This document shows, one piece after another, positions 19,970 to 28,634 of a stretch of 64,000 nt of DNA. Under the pieces are notes generated by a model. The model ran no database searches and was not told the DNA's origin. It saw only the letters and a program-made list of their open reading frames with translations. A program made the position numbers and the translations under genes. Source of the DNA: Haloarcula halobia (GTDB lineage: Archaea; Halobacteriota; Halobacteria; Halobacteriales; Haloarculaceae); NCBI RefSeq assembly GCF_029338255.1, contig NZ_CP119787.1:3053631-3117630 (forward strand), read 5' to 3'. The first letter of the stretch is position 1, and each line of letters opens with the position of its first letter.

Positions 19970-21532
19970 ATGACACGCCCAGGTACTCACACCGACGGGT
20001 CGGCGTATCCCCAGCTCTCCGGTCCCCTCTTCGAGGCCGTCCAGCGGTCGAGTACCTTCGCGGACTCGAAGACGTTCGTCGACAGTGTGCCGACGACGGC
20101 CCCCGAGACCATCCGCGAGCGGTTCGCGGCGGCCGAGGACCTCGACCTCGGGCCGTTCGTCGCCGAGCACTTCGACATCCCGGACCGCGACCCGCCCACG
20201 CTGGAGACGCCGACGGACACGTCGATGCTGGCACACATCGACGACCTCTGGTCGTTCCTGGACAGTCCGGCCGACGACGGCCGGGCGCACTCGACGCTCC
20301 TGCCGCTCCCGCGCCCGTACGTCCGGCCGGGCAACCGGTTCCGCGAGATATACTACTGGGACACCTACTTCACGGCCGTCGGTCTGGCCGCGGACGGGCA
20401 GACACAGCGGGTACGGGACATGGCCGACAACTTCGCCGCGCTGGTCGACCGCTACGGGTTCGTCCCGAACGGCAACCGGTGCTACTACCTCGGGCGCTCC
20501 CAGCCGCCCGTCTTCTGCCAGTACGTCAAACTGCTGGTCGAAGCCGAGGGGACGGACGCCGGCCTCGAGTACCTGCCGCAGTTGCGCCGCGAGCACGAGT
20601 ACTGGCTGTCGGGCACCGACGCCCTCGGCCCGGAGACGCCGGCCCACCGTCGCGTCGTCCGTCTCGACGACGGCGTCGTCGCCAACCGCTACTGGGACGA
20701 CCACGCTGGCCCGCGCCCGGAGTCATATCGCGAGGACGTCGAACTCGCCGAACGGGTCGCGCCCGACCGGCGCGAGTCGCTCTCCCGCGACGTCCGCGCG
20801 GCCGCCGAGTCGGGGTGGGACTTCTCCTCGCGCTGGCAGGCCGACCCTGGCGAGATGACCAGCCTGCGGACCACCGACCTCGTACCGGTGGACCTCAACG
20901 CACTGCTGTACGACCTGGAGGCGACGCTTGCCGACTGGTGTCGCCGGACCGGGGATGTGGCCGCCGCGGACCGATACGAGTGCCTCGCCGGGCGCCGGCA
21001 CCACGTCCTCGCAGAGTACTGCTGGGACGAGACGGCGGGCTTTTTCCTCGACTACGACTTCGCCGCTGGCGAGCGCACGGACCGCCGGACGCTGGCCGCC
21101 GTCGTCCCGCTGTTCGTCGAGGTCGCCACCGACGAGCAGGCCGCCGCCGTCGCCGCGACGCTCCGCGAGGAGTTCCTCCAGTCCGGGGGTCTGGTGACCA
21201 CGCTCACGGAGACGCACCAGCAGTGGGACTGGCCACAGGGCTGGGCCCCGCTGCAGTACATGGCCGTCGTCGGCCTGTGCCAGTACGGCTACGACGACCT
21301 GGCCCGCGAGATAGCCGACCGGTGGCTGGACCTGAACCGCCGGGTGTACTGGGAGAGCGGCGCGATGCTCGAGAAGTACGACGTCGTCGCCGGCCGCGCG
21401 GCCGCCGACGTCGGGGAGTACGACGTCCAGGTCGGGTTCGGCTGGACCAACGGCGTGGCGCTGGCGCTCTCCCGGACCTTCGAGGGGAGCGACGAGACGC
21501 CCCTCCCCGGACGGGCGCGGGCGACGAACTGA
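19970..21532 (+). CDS. Alpha,alpha-trehalase (GH37)
   Basis: The 520-residue cytoplasmic glycosidase splits trehalose into two glucoses. Both GH37 signatures are clear: PGNRFREIYYWDTYF (about residues 119-133) and QQWDWPQGWAPLQ (about 421-433). Catalytic Asp and Glu are expected in SGWDFSSRW (about 284) and ENQxxxEKYD-like LEKYDV (about 465). No signal peptide is seen, so it is probably the TreF type. Trehalose is a compatible solute in some haloarchaea, so a role in osmolyte turnover or carbon use is likely. The stop is followed 28 bp later by kptA. Confidence 0.92.
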   Translation: MTRPGTHTDGSAYPQLSGPLFEAVQRSSTFADSKTFVDSVPTTAPETIRERFAAAEDLDLGPFVAEHFDIPDRDPPTLETPTDTSMLAHIDDLWSFLDSPADDGRAHSTLLPLPRPYVRPGNRFREIYYWDTYFTAVGLAADGQTQRVRDMADNFAALVDRYGFVPNGNRCYYLGRSQPPVFCQYVKLLVEAEGTDAGLEYLPQLRREHEYWLSGTDALGPETPAHRRVVRLDDGVVANRYWDDHAGPRPESYREDVELAERVAPDRRESLSRDVRAAAESGWDFSSRWQADPGEMTSLRTTDLVPVDLNALLYDLEATLADWCRRTGDVAAADRYECLAGRRHHVLAEYCWDETAGFFLDYDFAAGERTDRRTLAAVVPLFVEVATDEQAAAVAATLREEFLQSGGLVTTLTETHQQWDWPQGWAPLQYMAVVGLCQYGYDDLAREIADRWLDLNRRVYWESGAMLEKYDVVAGRAAADVGEYDVQVGFGWTNGVALALSRTFEGSDETPLPGRARATN

Positions 21533-21559
21533 AACGCCACCGTCACCGACGACGAGGCG

Positions 21560-22204
21560 ATGCCCGACGCTATCGCGCGCTGTCCCACACACGGCTACCA
21601 CGAGAGGACGACCTGCCCGGACTGCGGGGCCGAGAGCGAGCACGTGCTGGACGGGGCGCGCCGCCGGCGCCTCTCGAAGTTCACCAGCGGCGCGCTCAGA
21701 CACTTCCCCGACGACGCCGGTATCGAGCTCGACGCGGCGGGCTGGACGCCGTTCGACGCGCTCGTCGCGGCGGTCAGGGAGAAGTACGGCTGGGCGACCC
21801 GTGCCCACGTCGAGGGCGTCGTCACGACCGACCCGAAGGGGCGGTTCGAGGTGGCCGGCGAGGCTCCGGCCCGGCGGGTGCGTGCCGCGTACGGCCACTC
21901 CGTCGACGTCGATCTCGAAGTGAGCGACGGCCCGGTTCCCGACGAGCTGTATCACGGGACCGCACCGCGGAACCTGGAGGCTATCTTCGAGACGGGACTG
22001 AAGCCCATGGGACGCCAGCAGGTCCACCTCTCGGGGACGGTTGCCGACGCGCGAGAGGTGGGCGCACGCCACGCCGCGGACCCGGTGGTGCTCGCGGTCG
22101 ACGCCGCGGCCATGTGGGCCGACGGGCACGCGGTCAGCAGGCGGGGCGACGCGACGTACACGACCGACCGCGTCCCGCCGCGGTACCTTTCCCGGGTCGA
22201 CTAG
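21560..22204 (+). CDS. kptA: RNA 2'-phosphotransferase (Tpt1/KptA)
   Basis: The 214-residue enzyme moves an internal RNA 2'-phosphate to NAD+. It has an N-terminal zinc-finger-like CPTHGYHERTTCPDCG, a winged-helix-like RRRRLSKFTSGALRHFP, and the ADP-ribosyltransferase fold with RAAYGHSV, LYHGTAPRNL (His-Gly) and VHLSGTVADA. The R-H-R-R style active site can be placed. The zinc finger is typical of archaeal forms. It overlaps the convergent DUF5789-like gene by four bases. Its role in archaea, where tRNA splicing leaves no 2'-phosphate, is unclear. Confidence 0.9.
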   Translation: MPDAIARCPTHGYHERTTCPDCGAESEHVLDGARRRRLSKFTSGALRHFPDDAGIELDAAGWTPFDALVAAVREKYGWATRAHVEGVVTTDPKGRFEVAGEAPARRVRAAYGHSVDVDLEVSDGPVPDELYHGTAPRNLEAIFETGLKPMGRQQVHLSGTVADAREVGARHAADPVVLAVDAAAMWADGHAVSRRGDATYTTDRVPPRYLSRVD

Positions 22205-22497
22205 AGGGAGACGTCCTCGCCGCGGACGTCGTCGACGCCGACCTCGACGCCGGCCCGGTCGTCGTAGTACTTCCGGCCGACGAACCCGTCTTCCAGGTTC
22301 CCCATCAGCGACGCGTAGAGGTCGTTCGGCGACACGTACGAGGACTCGTCGGTCCGGTGCAACACGTCGGAGACCGTGGTCGACTCGCCGGCCGGCGTCA
22401 CCAGCTCCACCTCGCCCAACTGCCCGACGACCGTCGTCCGGTCGGCCGGAAATTCGAACGTCTGTTCGAACAGCTGCATGGTATCGGAGTACTCCAT
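22201..22497 (-). CDS. DUF5789-like small haloarchaeal protein
   Basis: The 98-residue protein begins MEYSDTMQLFEQTFEFPAD and has VVGQLGEVELVTPAGESTTV and SPNDLYASLMGNLEDGFVGR, which match my memory of the DUF5789 family, a conserved haloarchaeal small protein related to DUF2795. Such proteins look like small alpha/beta nucleic-acid-binding domains, but no function is known. The promoter is marked by a 14-bp A/T palindrome. Its 3' end overlaps the kptA stop by four bases. Confidence 0.65.
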   Translation of the reverse strand: MEYSDTMQLFEQTFEFPADRTTVVGQLGEVELVTPAGESTTVSDVLHRTDESSYVSPNDLYASLMGNLEDGFVGRKYYDDRAGVEVGVDDVRGEDVSL

Positions 22498-22514
22498 CTG
22501 GGCGGTGCTCAGTT

Positions 22515-22528
22515 TTATTAATTAATAA
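22515..22528 (-). promoter_or_regulatory. Perfect 14-bp A/T palindrome in the DUF5789-like promoter
   Basis: TTATTAATTAATAA is a perfect inverted repeat 18-31 bp upstream of the ATG at 22497. It coincides with the TATA position, so it may be only the TATA box, or a TATA overlapped by an operator. Confidence 0.4.
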
Positions 22529-22619
22529 GGATTATGATTTCTGCGTGAGAAATGGGCGGCTCCCGGTGGTCGCACGCACAGAGGACACTGCCGGCGGGAG
22601 AACGGTTCGGGGCCCCTCT

Positions 22620-24179
22620 TCACTCCACCAGCGACTCGCCGGTCATCGCCGCGGGCTGGTCGATCCCCACGAGCGCGAGCATCGTCGGCGCGAGGTCGGC
22701 CAGCGTCCCGCCGTCACGGGCCGTGTACCCGCCAGCGGTCTGGTCGGGACCGAGGTAGATGAACGGGACGGGGTTGGTCGTGTGGGCGGTGTGCGGGTCG
22801 TCTTCGGTGCCCATGTCGTCGGCGTTGCCGTGGTCCGCACAGACGAGGACGTGTCCCCCGGCCGCGGTGATGGCCTCGACCAGGCGACCGAGTTGCTCGT
22901 CGACGGCCTCGACGGCCGCGACCGCGGCCTCGAAGTCGCCGGTGTGACCCACCATGTCCGGGTTCGCGTAGTTGAGCACCAGGGTGTCGGGGTCCTCGGC
23001 CTCGATGACCGAGATAGCGGTGTCGGTGACCGCCGGCGCGCTCATCTCGGGCTGGAGGTCGTAGGTGGGGACGTCGGGGCTCTCGATTATCTCGCGCAGT
23101 TCGCCGTCGAACGCCACCTCGCGGCCGCCGTTGAGGAAGTAGGTGACGTGTGGGTACTTCTCGGACTCCGCGAGGCGCAACTGGGTCTTCCCGGCGCCGG
23201 CCAGCACCTCGCCCAGCACGTTCTCGGGCTGGTTGGGCGCGAAAGCCACCGGAACGTCGAACGTCTCGTCGTACTGGGTCATCGTCACCATGCGGACGTC
23301 CGGCGGGTGGGTGTCGTCGCCCCAGTCCTCGGGCCGGATGTCCGCTAGCATGCGGGTGAGCTGGCGGGCGCGGTCCGATCGGAAGTTGAAGAAGACGACG
23401 GCGTCGCCGTCCTCGATGCCGGCGTGGTCGCCGACGGTCGTGGGTTCGACGAACTCGTCGGTGACGTCGCGCTCGTAGGACTCGGTGACCGCCGTGACGG
23501 GGTCGGCAGCGTGGTGGTCGGCCTCCCGGTGGACCAGGGCGTCGTAGGCCCGCCGCGTGCGCTCCCAGTTCTGGTCGCGGTCCATCGCGTAGTAGCGGCC
23601 GACGACGGTGGCGACGTGGCCGGTCCCGTGGTCCTCGGCGTGAGCTTCGAGTTCGGCGAGGTAGCGCTCCCCGCCCGTCGGCGAGGTGTCGCGACCGTCG
23701 GTGAAGGCGTGGGAGACGGCGTCGGTGCCGCGCTCGCCGGCGAGCTCGACGAGTGCGTGGAGGTGGTCCTGGTAGGAGTGGACGCCGCCGTCCGAGACCA
23801 GGCCCATGAAGTGGACCCGGCCGTCGTGGTCCTCGGCGTACTCGAACGCAGAGAGGATCTCCTCGTTCTCGAAGAAGGGCGGGTCCTCGGCGGCGTCGTC
23901 CGGCGGCGACTCGCCCCGTGAGCGGGCGATGCTGTCGGAGACGCGCGCCGAGTCCTGCTTGACGACGCGGCCCGCGCCGATGTTGAGGTGGCCGACCTCG
24001 GAGTTGCCCATCTGTCCCTCCGGGAGACCGACGCGTCGCCCGTGGGTCTCGAGCGTCGAGTGGGCCCCGTCGGCCCAGTAGCGGTCGAAGTTCGGTGTCT
24101 CGGCCGCCGCGACCGCGTCACGGACGTCCGTCTCGGGGTTCAGCCCCCAGCCGTCGAGAACAATCAGCCCTGCGTCCAT
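22620..24179 (-). CDS. gpmI: 2,3-bisphosphoglycerate-independent phosphoglycerate mutase
   Basis: The 519-residue alkaline-phosphatase-superfamily enzyme interconverts 3- and 2-phosphoglycerate. Metal-site and catalytic motifs: LIVLDGWGLNPE, QMGNSEVGHLNIGAGRVVKQD (with the phosphorylated Ser), FTDGRDTSP, NYANPDMVGHTGD and VLVCADHGNADDM. Length fits the long GpmI form, which haloarchaea use instead of the archaeal ApgM. The start MDAGLIVLDGW is the conserved one; an upstream in-frame ATG would add 14 atypical residues. Monocistronic glycolysis/gluconeogenesis gene. Confidence 0.96.
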   Translation of the reverse strand: MDAGLIVLDGWGLNPETDVRDAVAAAETPNFDRYWADGAHSTLETHGRRVGLPEGQMGNSEVGHLNIGAGRVVKQDSARVSDSIARSRGESPPDDAAEDPPFFENEEILSAFEYAEDHDGRVHFMGLVSDGGVHSYQDHLHALVELAGERGTDAVSHAFTDGRDTSPTGGERYLAELEAHAEDHGTGHVATVVGRYYAMDRDQNWERTRRAYDALVHREADHHAADPVTAVTESYERDVTDEFVEPTTVGDHAGIEDGDAVVFFNFRSDRARQLTRMLADIRPEDWGDDTHPPDVRMVTMTQYDETFDVPVAFAPNQPENVLGEVLAGAGKTQLRLAESEKYPHVTYFLNGGREVAFDGELREIIESPDVPTYDLQPEMSAPAVTDTAISVIEAEDPDTLVLNYANPDMVGHTGDFEAAVAAVEAVDEQLGRLVEAITAAGGHVLVCADHGNADDMGTEDDPHTAHTTNPVPFIYLGPDQTAGGYTARDGGTLADLAPTMLALVGIDQPAAMTGESLVE

Positions 24180-24269
24180 GCCTGTGGGAAGTCGTGACCG
24201 GGGTAAGTTACTGTCGGTCAACGACCTGGTTCGAGACGCTGTGGCCGCCGGTGACCGCCGAGTCCCGCG

Positions 24270-24410
24270 TCAGACCGACTGGATGCCGTCGCGGACCTGG
24301 TCGGCGCTGGACGACTCGTCGTGCATGTCCTGGGCGTGTGTTCGCACCAGTTCGATGACTTCGTCCTGGTCTTCGGACCGAACCTGGAACTCGCAGTATT
24401 GGTGTGCCAT
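24270..24410 (-). CDS. DUF1059 small protein
   Basis: The 46-residue protein starts MAHQYCEFQVRSEDQDEVIE and continues LVRTHAQDMHDESSSADQVR. The pattern (aromatic/Cys start, DEVIELVRxHAxDMH) is that of DUF1059, a small domain common in archaea and actinobacteria. Function unknown. Longer in-frame extensions upstream are Pro/Arg-rich and unlike the family. It sits alone 90 bp upstream of gpmI on the same strand direction. Confidence 0.75.
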   Translation of the reverse strand: MAHQYCEFQVRSEDQDEVIELVRTHAQDMHDESSSADQVRDGIQSV

Positions 24411-24585
24411 GGTGGGACCCACCAAAGAGAGCCGTCGGTGGGTCGTAGTGAGCAGGGACCTGGGTCCGGTACGGTCGGGGACGGGCGGGGGCGCCGGCCG
24501 CGCACGACTGCCGTACGGACGCGGCACCATCGGTGGGTAACCGCGTCATATCGGCAGTTTCCCACCCAGGCCGAGGGGGTGTCGC

Positions 24586-24858
24586 TCAGACGCCCTCGAG
24601 GTCGGACCGGTAGGCGTTGAGCTGGTCGTCGGCGTCCTCGAGCGTCGCCGCGACGTCGGCGCCGTCGCCGTCTTCGAGGTCCGCCAGCGCCGACTGGATG
24701 CGCGCGAGACGGCCGTGGTCGGGCCCCCGGTCGCCCGTCGACAGGCGGTCGAGCTGGTCGGCCAGGTTCGACAGGCGCTCGCGGGCGTCCTCGCTTGCGG
24801 TGTCCTGGGCTGCCGATTCGAGCAGGTCGCTCGCTGTCGCGAGTTCCTCACGTGTCAT
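24586..24858 (-). CDS. Small helical haloarchaeal protein, 90 residues (DUF7553-like)
   Basis: The protein begins MTREELATASDLLESAAQDT and is predicted wholly helical, with ERLSNLADQLDRLSTGDRGP and SALADLEDGDGADVAATLED suggesting a three-helix bundle. The repeated DRGPDHGRLARI turn is characteristic of a haloarchaeal family I recall as DUF7553. Function unknown. The start at MTREEL was chosen over a non-conserved 16-residue extension. Promoter lies toward 24890 (GGATAAAAC). Confidence 0.6.
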   Translation of the reverse strand: MTREELATASDLLESAAQDTASEDARERLSNLADQLDRLSTGDRGPDHGRLARIQSALADLEDGDGADVAATLEDADDQLNAYRSDLEGV

Positions 24859-25087
24859 ACATGGTGGTTCTGCGATGAGGGATAAAACGGTTCGGCTGGT
24901 GGGCAATCCTGCAGATATCCCAGACGCCCGACCGAGCCCACATCTTTAGGGGTCGTCCGGTCCCACGGCCGGTATGCGACGGTCTCGTTCCCGCGACCAC
25001 CCGGACGGGTCCCGAACGGGGAAGCGGCAAACCCTCGGCGGCCGGGGCGCCGCCCGGCCCATATCGACCGCCGTCTAACTCAGACCG

Positions 25088-26407
25088 ATGGAACCCAAGC
25101 ACTTCCTGTTTGTCTCCGCGGACGCCGCACTGATCACCGACCTCGCCTGGCAGGTCCACCGCGAGGGCCACGACGTGAAGTACTACATCGAGGCGGAGCG
25201 CGACAGGGAGATCGGCGACGGGTTCGTGCCCAAGTCCGACGACTGGCGTGCCGACGTCGCGTGGGCCGACGTCGTCGTCTTCGACGACATCTGGGTCGGA
25301 ACGGATATCGGGACGGGGCAGCTTGCGAACGAGCTCCGTGAGCGAGGGACGGCGGTCGTCGGCGGGACGCCCAACACCGACCATCTCGAGGAAGACCGTG
25401 GCTACGCGATGGAGGTCCTCGAAGACCACGGCGTGAATACCGTCGACCACCACATCTTCGACGACTTCGACGCCGGTATTCAGCACGTCCAGGCGAACCC
25501 GGCTCCGTACGTGATCAAGCCGCTCGGTGAGGTCCAGAACGTCAAACGGCTCCTCTACGTCGGGAACGAGGACGACGGTAGTGACGTCGTTGAGGTGCTG
25601 AAAGCCTACAAGAAGGCGTGGGGGCACCGGATGAAGGGTTTTCAGCTGCAGCGAAAAGTCGAGGGGGTCGAGATCGCCATCTGCGGGTTCTTCAACGGCA
25701 ACGAGTTCATTGACCAGGTCAATTTTAATTTCGAGCACAAGAGATTGTTCCCGGGGAACATCGGTCCGTCTACCGGTGAAATGGGGACCTCGATGTTCTG
25801 GGCGGCCCAGAACAAATTGTTCCAGGAGACCTTCGGCAAGCTCGAGGGCTGGCTGGCTGATGAGGGGTACGTGGGAAGTATCGACATCAACTGCATCGTC
25901 AACGAGAACGGAATCTACCCACTGGAGTTCACACCGCGGTTCGGATACCCGACGATTGCGCTACAGGAAGAGTCCATCGAGTCGTCGACGGGCGAGTTCT
26001 TCTACGACCTCGCACACGGGAACGACCCCGAGCTGGAGGTCCACCACGGCTACCAGGTTGGCGTCCGGGTCGTCCTGCCGCCGTTCCCGTTCGAAGACGG
26101 CAAGACCTACGACGAGAACTCCCGGAATGCAGCCGTCGTCTTCCAGACCGAGAGTCGAGACGGGATTCATCTCGAAGACGCCAAGACGGTCGACGGCCAG
26201 TGGCGCGTCGCGGGCGAAAACGGGATGCCCATCGTCGTGACCGGCAAGGGCGAGACGATGCAGGCCGCCCGCAGACAGGCCTACGACCGCATCGACGACA
26301 TCGTGATACCGAACATGTACTACCGGGACGACATCGGCGAGCGCTGGACCGCGGGCGACGGCGACCGTCTGCAGGCGTGGGGCTATCTGGGCCCGGGCGA
26401 GGACTGA
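25088..26407 (+). CDS. PurD-like ATP-grasp protein (phosphoribosylamine-glycine ligase family)
   Basis: The 439-residue protein has an N-terminal Rossmann-like domain (FLFVSADAALITDLAWQVHR), an ATP-grasp core with YVIKPLGEVQ, QLQRKVEGVEIAICGFFNG and INCIVNENGIYPLEFTPRFG (metal-binding E-x-N-x-R region as EFTPR), and a PurD-like C-terminal domain with VVTGKGETMQAARRQAYDRI. It differs from housekeeping PurD: the GxGxREHA N-terminus is absent, so it is a GARS-like ligase for another carboxylate/amine pair. Codons around 25720-25760 use more A/T than neighbours, which hints at different ancestry. Substrate unknown. Confidence 0.7.
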   Translation: MEPKHFLFVSADAALITDLAWQVHREGHDVKYYIEAERDREIGDGFVPKSDDWRADVAWADVVVFDDIWVGTDIGTGQLANELRERGTAVVGGTPNTDHLEEDRGYAMEVLEDHGVNTVDHHIFDDFDAGIQHVQANPAPYVIKPLGEVQNVKRLLYVGNEDDGSDVVEVLKAYKKAWGHRMKGFQLQRKVEGVEIAICGFFNGNEFIDQVNFNFEHKRLFPGNIGPSTGEMGTSMFWAAQNKLFQETFGKLEGWLADEGYVGSIDINCIVNENGIYPLEFTPRFGYPTIALQEESIESSTGEFFYDLAHGNDPELEVHHGYQVGVRVVLPPFPFEDGKTYDENSRNAAVVFQTESRDGIHLEDAKTVDGQWRVAGENGMPIVVTGKGETMQAARRQAYDRIDDIVIPNMYYRDDIGERWTAGDGDRLQAWGYLGPGED

Positions 26408-26464
26408 GCGGGGGCAGGCCGCGGTCCACAAGGGCTATTGGGCCGATGGCACAACCCACTCCTA

Positions 26465-27472
26465 ATGACCACCGCGCCTGACGGAGCGACGGAGTCGCTG
26501 CCGACGCTCCGCGGGTCGATACCCCCGGTTCGCGAATGGGCGAAGACCTTCCTCATCGGACTCTGTATGGGTGCCGCCGACGGCGTCCCCGGCGTCTCGG
26601 GCGGGACCATCGCACTCATCGCCGGCATCTACGAGCGTCTCATCGCCGCGGTCACCGCGGTGACTCCCGAACGAGCCGTCGCCCTGCTCCGGGCGCTGAC
26701 GCCGGTCGACGGTGGCGTCTCAGGACGGCGGGCGCTGGCCGTCTTAGAGGAGTTCGACGTCTGGTTCCTCCTCGCCCTGCTTGCCGGTATCGTCACGGCC
26801 GTCGTCGCCGTCACCCGCATCATCCACGTCGCCAACCAGGAGACGCCGGCGCTGTTGTTTGGCTTCTTCTTCGGCCTCATCGCCGCCTCGGCGGTCATCC
26901 TGCTTCGCGCGCTCGACGTCGAGAACGGCCTGCAGGTCGTCGCGGGCGTCGTTGGCGTCGTCGTCGCGTTCCTGCTGTCCGGACCCGTGTCCTTCCTCGA
27001 CGGCGGCGGCCTGCTGGTCGTATTCGTGGCCGGCGCCGTCGGCGTCAGCGCGATGATCCTCCCGGGCATCTCCGGATCGCTCCTGCTGGTCGTCCTCGGC
27101 CAGTACACCCGGATGTCGACGACGCTCAGCGAGTTCGTCGACTCGCTGGCCGCGCTCGTGACCGGCGGCACCGTCACCCGGGTCGTCGAGTCGGGCACCG
27201 TCGTCGTGACCTTCGTCCTCGGGGGCCTGGTCGGCCTGTTCACCATCTCACGCGTCGTGAGACGCGCGCTCGACCGGAACCGGCGGGCGACGCTGGCGTT
27301 CCTGGTCGGCCTGGTCGTGGGGGCGCTCCGCGCGCCGGTCCAGCGCGTGGCCGAGGACCCCGGCTTCTCCCAGGACGTCCTCCTGGCGTTCGCCGGGGCT
27401 GGCGTGGTCGGCGCCCTCGTCCTGCTGGCCCTCGAGTGGTATGCCGTCGATCTGGACCTCGACTCGGTGTGA
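26465..27472 (+). CDS. DUF368 membrane protein (PopT-type polyprenyl-phosphate transporter family)
   Basis: The 335-residue protein has about eight hydrophobic segments and the DUF368 hallmarks: GLCMGAADGVPGVSGGTIAL in the first repeat and GVSAMILPGISGSLLLVVLG in the second, an inverted duplicated PGxSGG loop motif. Bacterial DUF368 (PopT) and DedA (UptA) proteins were shown to recycle undecaprenyl phosphate across the membrane. In archaea a dolichyl-phosphate carrier is the expected substrate (inference). The start MTTAPDGATES was chosen; a TTG codon 27 bp upstream is in frame. Convergent with the OYE gene. Confidence 0.85.
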   Translation: MTTAPDGATESLPTLRGSIPPVREWAKTFLIGLCMGAADGVPGVSGGTIALIAGIYERLIAAVTAVTPERAVALLRALTPVDGGVSGRRALAVLEEFDVWFLLALLAGIVTAVVAVTRIIHVANQETPALLFGFFFGLIAASAVILLRALDVENGLQVVAGVVGVVVAFLLSGPVSFLDGGGLLVVFVAGAVGVSAMILPGISGSLLLVVLGQYTRMSTTLSEFVDSLAALVTGGTVTRVVESGTVVVTFVLGGLVGLFTISRVVRRALDRNRRATLAFLVGLVVGALRAPVQRVAEDPGFSQDVLLAFAGAGVVGALVLLALEWYAVDLDLDSV

Positions 27473-27488
27473 GCAGTCGGCGACTCGC

Positions 27489-28592
27489 TCAGAACCCGAT
27501 GGCACGGCGGTACTGTGGCGGCCCCTGGAGTTCGTCGGTGGCGTCGAGCGCCTCGGCCGCGCGAACCGTAAAGTAGGGGTCACGGAGGTGCTCGCGGCCG
27601 ACGATGGCGAGGTCGGCCCGCCCGTTGGCGACGACGGCCTCGGCCTGTTCTGGCGTAGTGATACCGCCGACGGCACCCACCGCGATATCGGCCTCGGTCT
27701 CCGCGCGGATTCGTTCGGCGTACTCGACCTGGTAGTTCGGCCCCGCGTAGTCGGGCCGGGAGTCGGGCAGGATGCCGCCGCCGCTGACGTCGACGAGGTC
27801 GGCGCCCACCTCGGCCAGACGGTCCGACAGTCGGACCGAGTCCTCGACGGTCCAGGACTCGCGCTCGGGGAGCCAGTCGGTCGCGGAGATGCGGACGAAG
27901 ACGGGTCGGTCGTCGGGCCACACCTCGCGGACCGCCGCGGTCACCTCGCGGACGAGGCGGGTCCGGCCCGCGAAGTCGCCGCCGTAGTCGTCCTCGCGGC
28001 GGTTGGTGACCGGCGACAGGAACTCGTGGAGGAGGTAGCCGTGGGCGGCGTGGACCTCGGCGACGTCGACGCCGACGTCGCGGGCCCGCTCGGCGGCCGT
28101 CCGGAAGGCGTCGACGACGCCCTCGATGCCCGTCTGGTCTACCCGTTCGGTCGCCGGGGGCGCCTCGTCCTCGTACGGCCATGGCTCGTCGGTCGGGCCG
28201 ACGACGGACCAGCCGCCCGCCTCGGGGCCGAGCGGGGCGTGCCCCTCCCAGGGCCGCCGGGTCGAGGCCTTCCGGCCGGCGTGGGCCAGCTGGACGCCGA
28301 TCGTGCTCCCCTGCGAGTGGGCGAAGTCGACGATGGGGGCCAGCGCCGCCGCGTGATCGTCGCTCCAGAGCCCGAGGTCCTCGGGCGAGATGCGCCCGCG
28401 GGGCTCGACGGCCGTCGCTTCGGTCATCACCAGGCCGGCCCGGCCGACGGCGCGCGAGCCGAGGTGGACGCGGTGCCAGTCGGTCGCGATGCCGTCGCGA
28501 TCCTCGCAAGAGTACTGGCACATCGGCGAGACCATCACGCGGTTGGGAACCGTCGTCCCGCGCAGCTCCAGCGGGGTGAAGAGTTCGCTCAT
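27489..28592 (-). CDS. Old yellow enzyme family FMN oxidoreductase (YqjM-like)
   Basis: The 367-residue TIM-barrel flavoprotein reduces activated C=C bonds with NAD(P)H. Motifs: FTPLELRGTTVPNRVMVSPM, Cys in MCQYSCEDRDG (the YqjM-type cysteine), GVQLAHAGRKAS (His-x-x-Gly-Arg), the AHGYLLHEFLSPVTNRRxDxYGG-type region near residue 170, RISATDW and GRADLAIVGREHLRDPYF at the phosphate-binding end. Length is standard for the thermophilic-like OYE subclass. Physiological substrate unknown. Start MSELFTPLEL; a nine-residue upstream extension is possible. It lies 42 bp downstream of cruF on the same strand, perhaps read through from the carotenoid operon. Confidence 0.88.
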   Translation of the reverse strand: MSELFTPLELRGTTVPNRVMVSPMCQYSCEDRDGIATDWHRVHLGSRAVGRAGLVMTEATAVEPRGRISPEDLGLWSDDHAAALAPIVDFAHSQGSTIGVQLAHAGRKASTRRPWEGHAPLGPEAGGWSVVGPTDEPWPYEDEAPPATERVDQTGIEGVVDAFRTAAERARDVGVDVAEVHAAHGYLLHEFLSPVTNRREDDYGGDFAGRTRLVREVTAAVREVWPDDRPVFVRISATDWLPERESWTVEDSVRLSDRLAEVGADLVDVSGGGILPDSRPDYAGPNYQVEYAERIRAETEADIAVGAVGGITTPEQAEAVVANGRADLAIVGREHLRDPYFTVRAAEALDATDELQGPPQYRRAIGF

Positions 28593-28634
28593 CGCCACCG
28601 CTTGGGAGGGTGGGCTCAAAACCCCGTCGTCCGG

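Noticed and set aside
22455..22475. GTTCGAAC palindrome inside the DUF5789-like gene
   Set aside because: Half-sites are in the opposite order to the operator and it lies within a coding region.
24975..25079. 34-codon Arg-rich ORF upstream of the PurD-like gene
   Set aside because: Composition is that of random GC-rich DNA; only a weak TTTAGG element precedes it.
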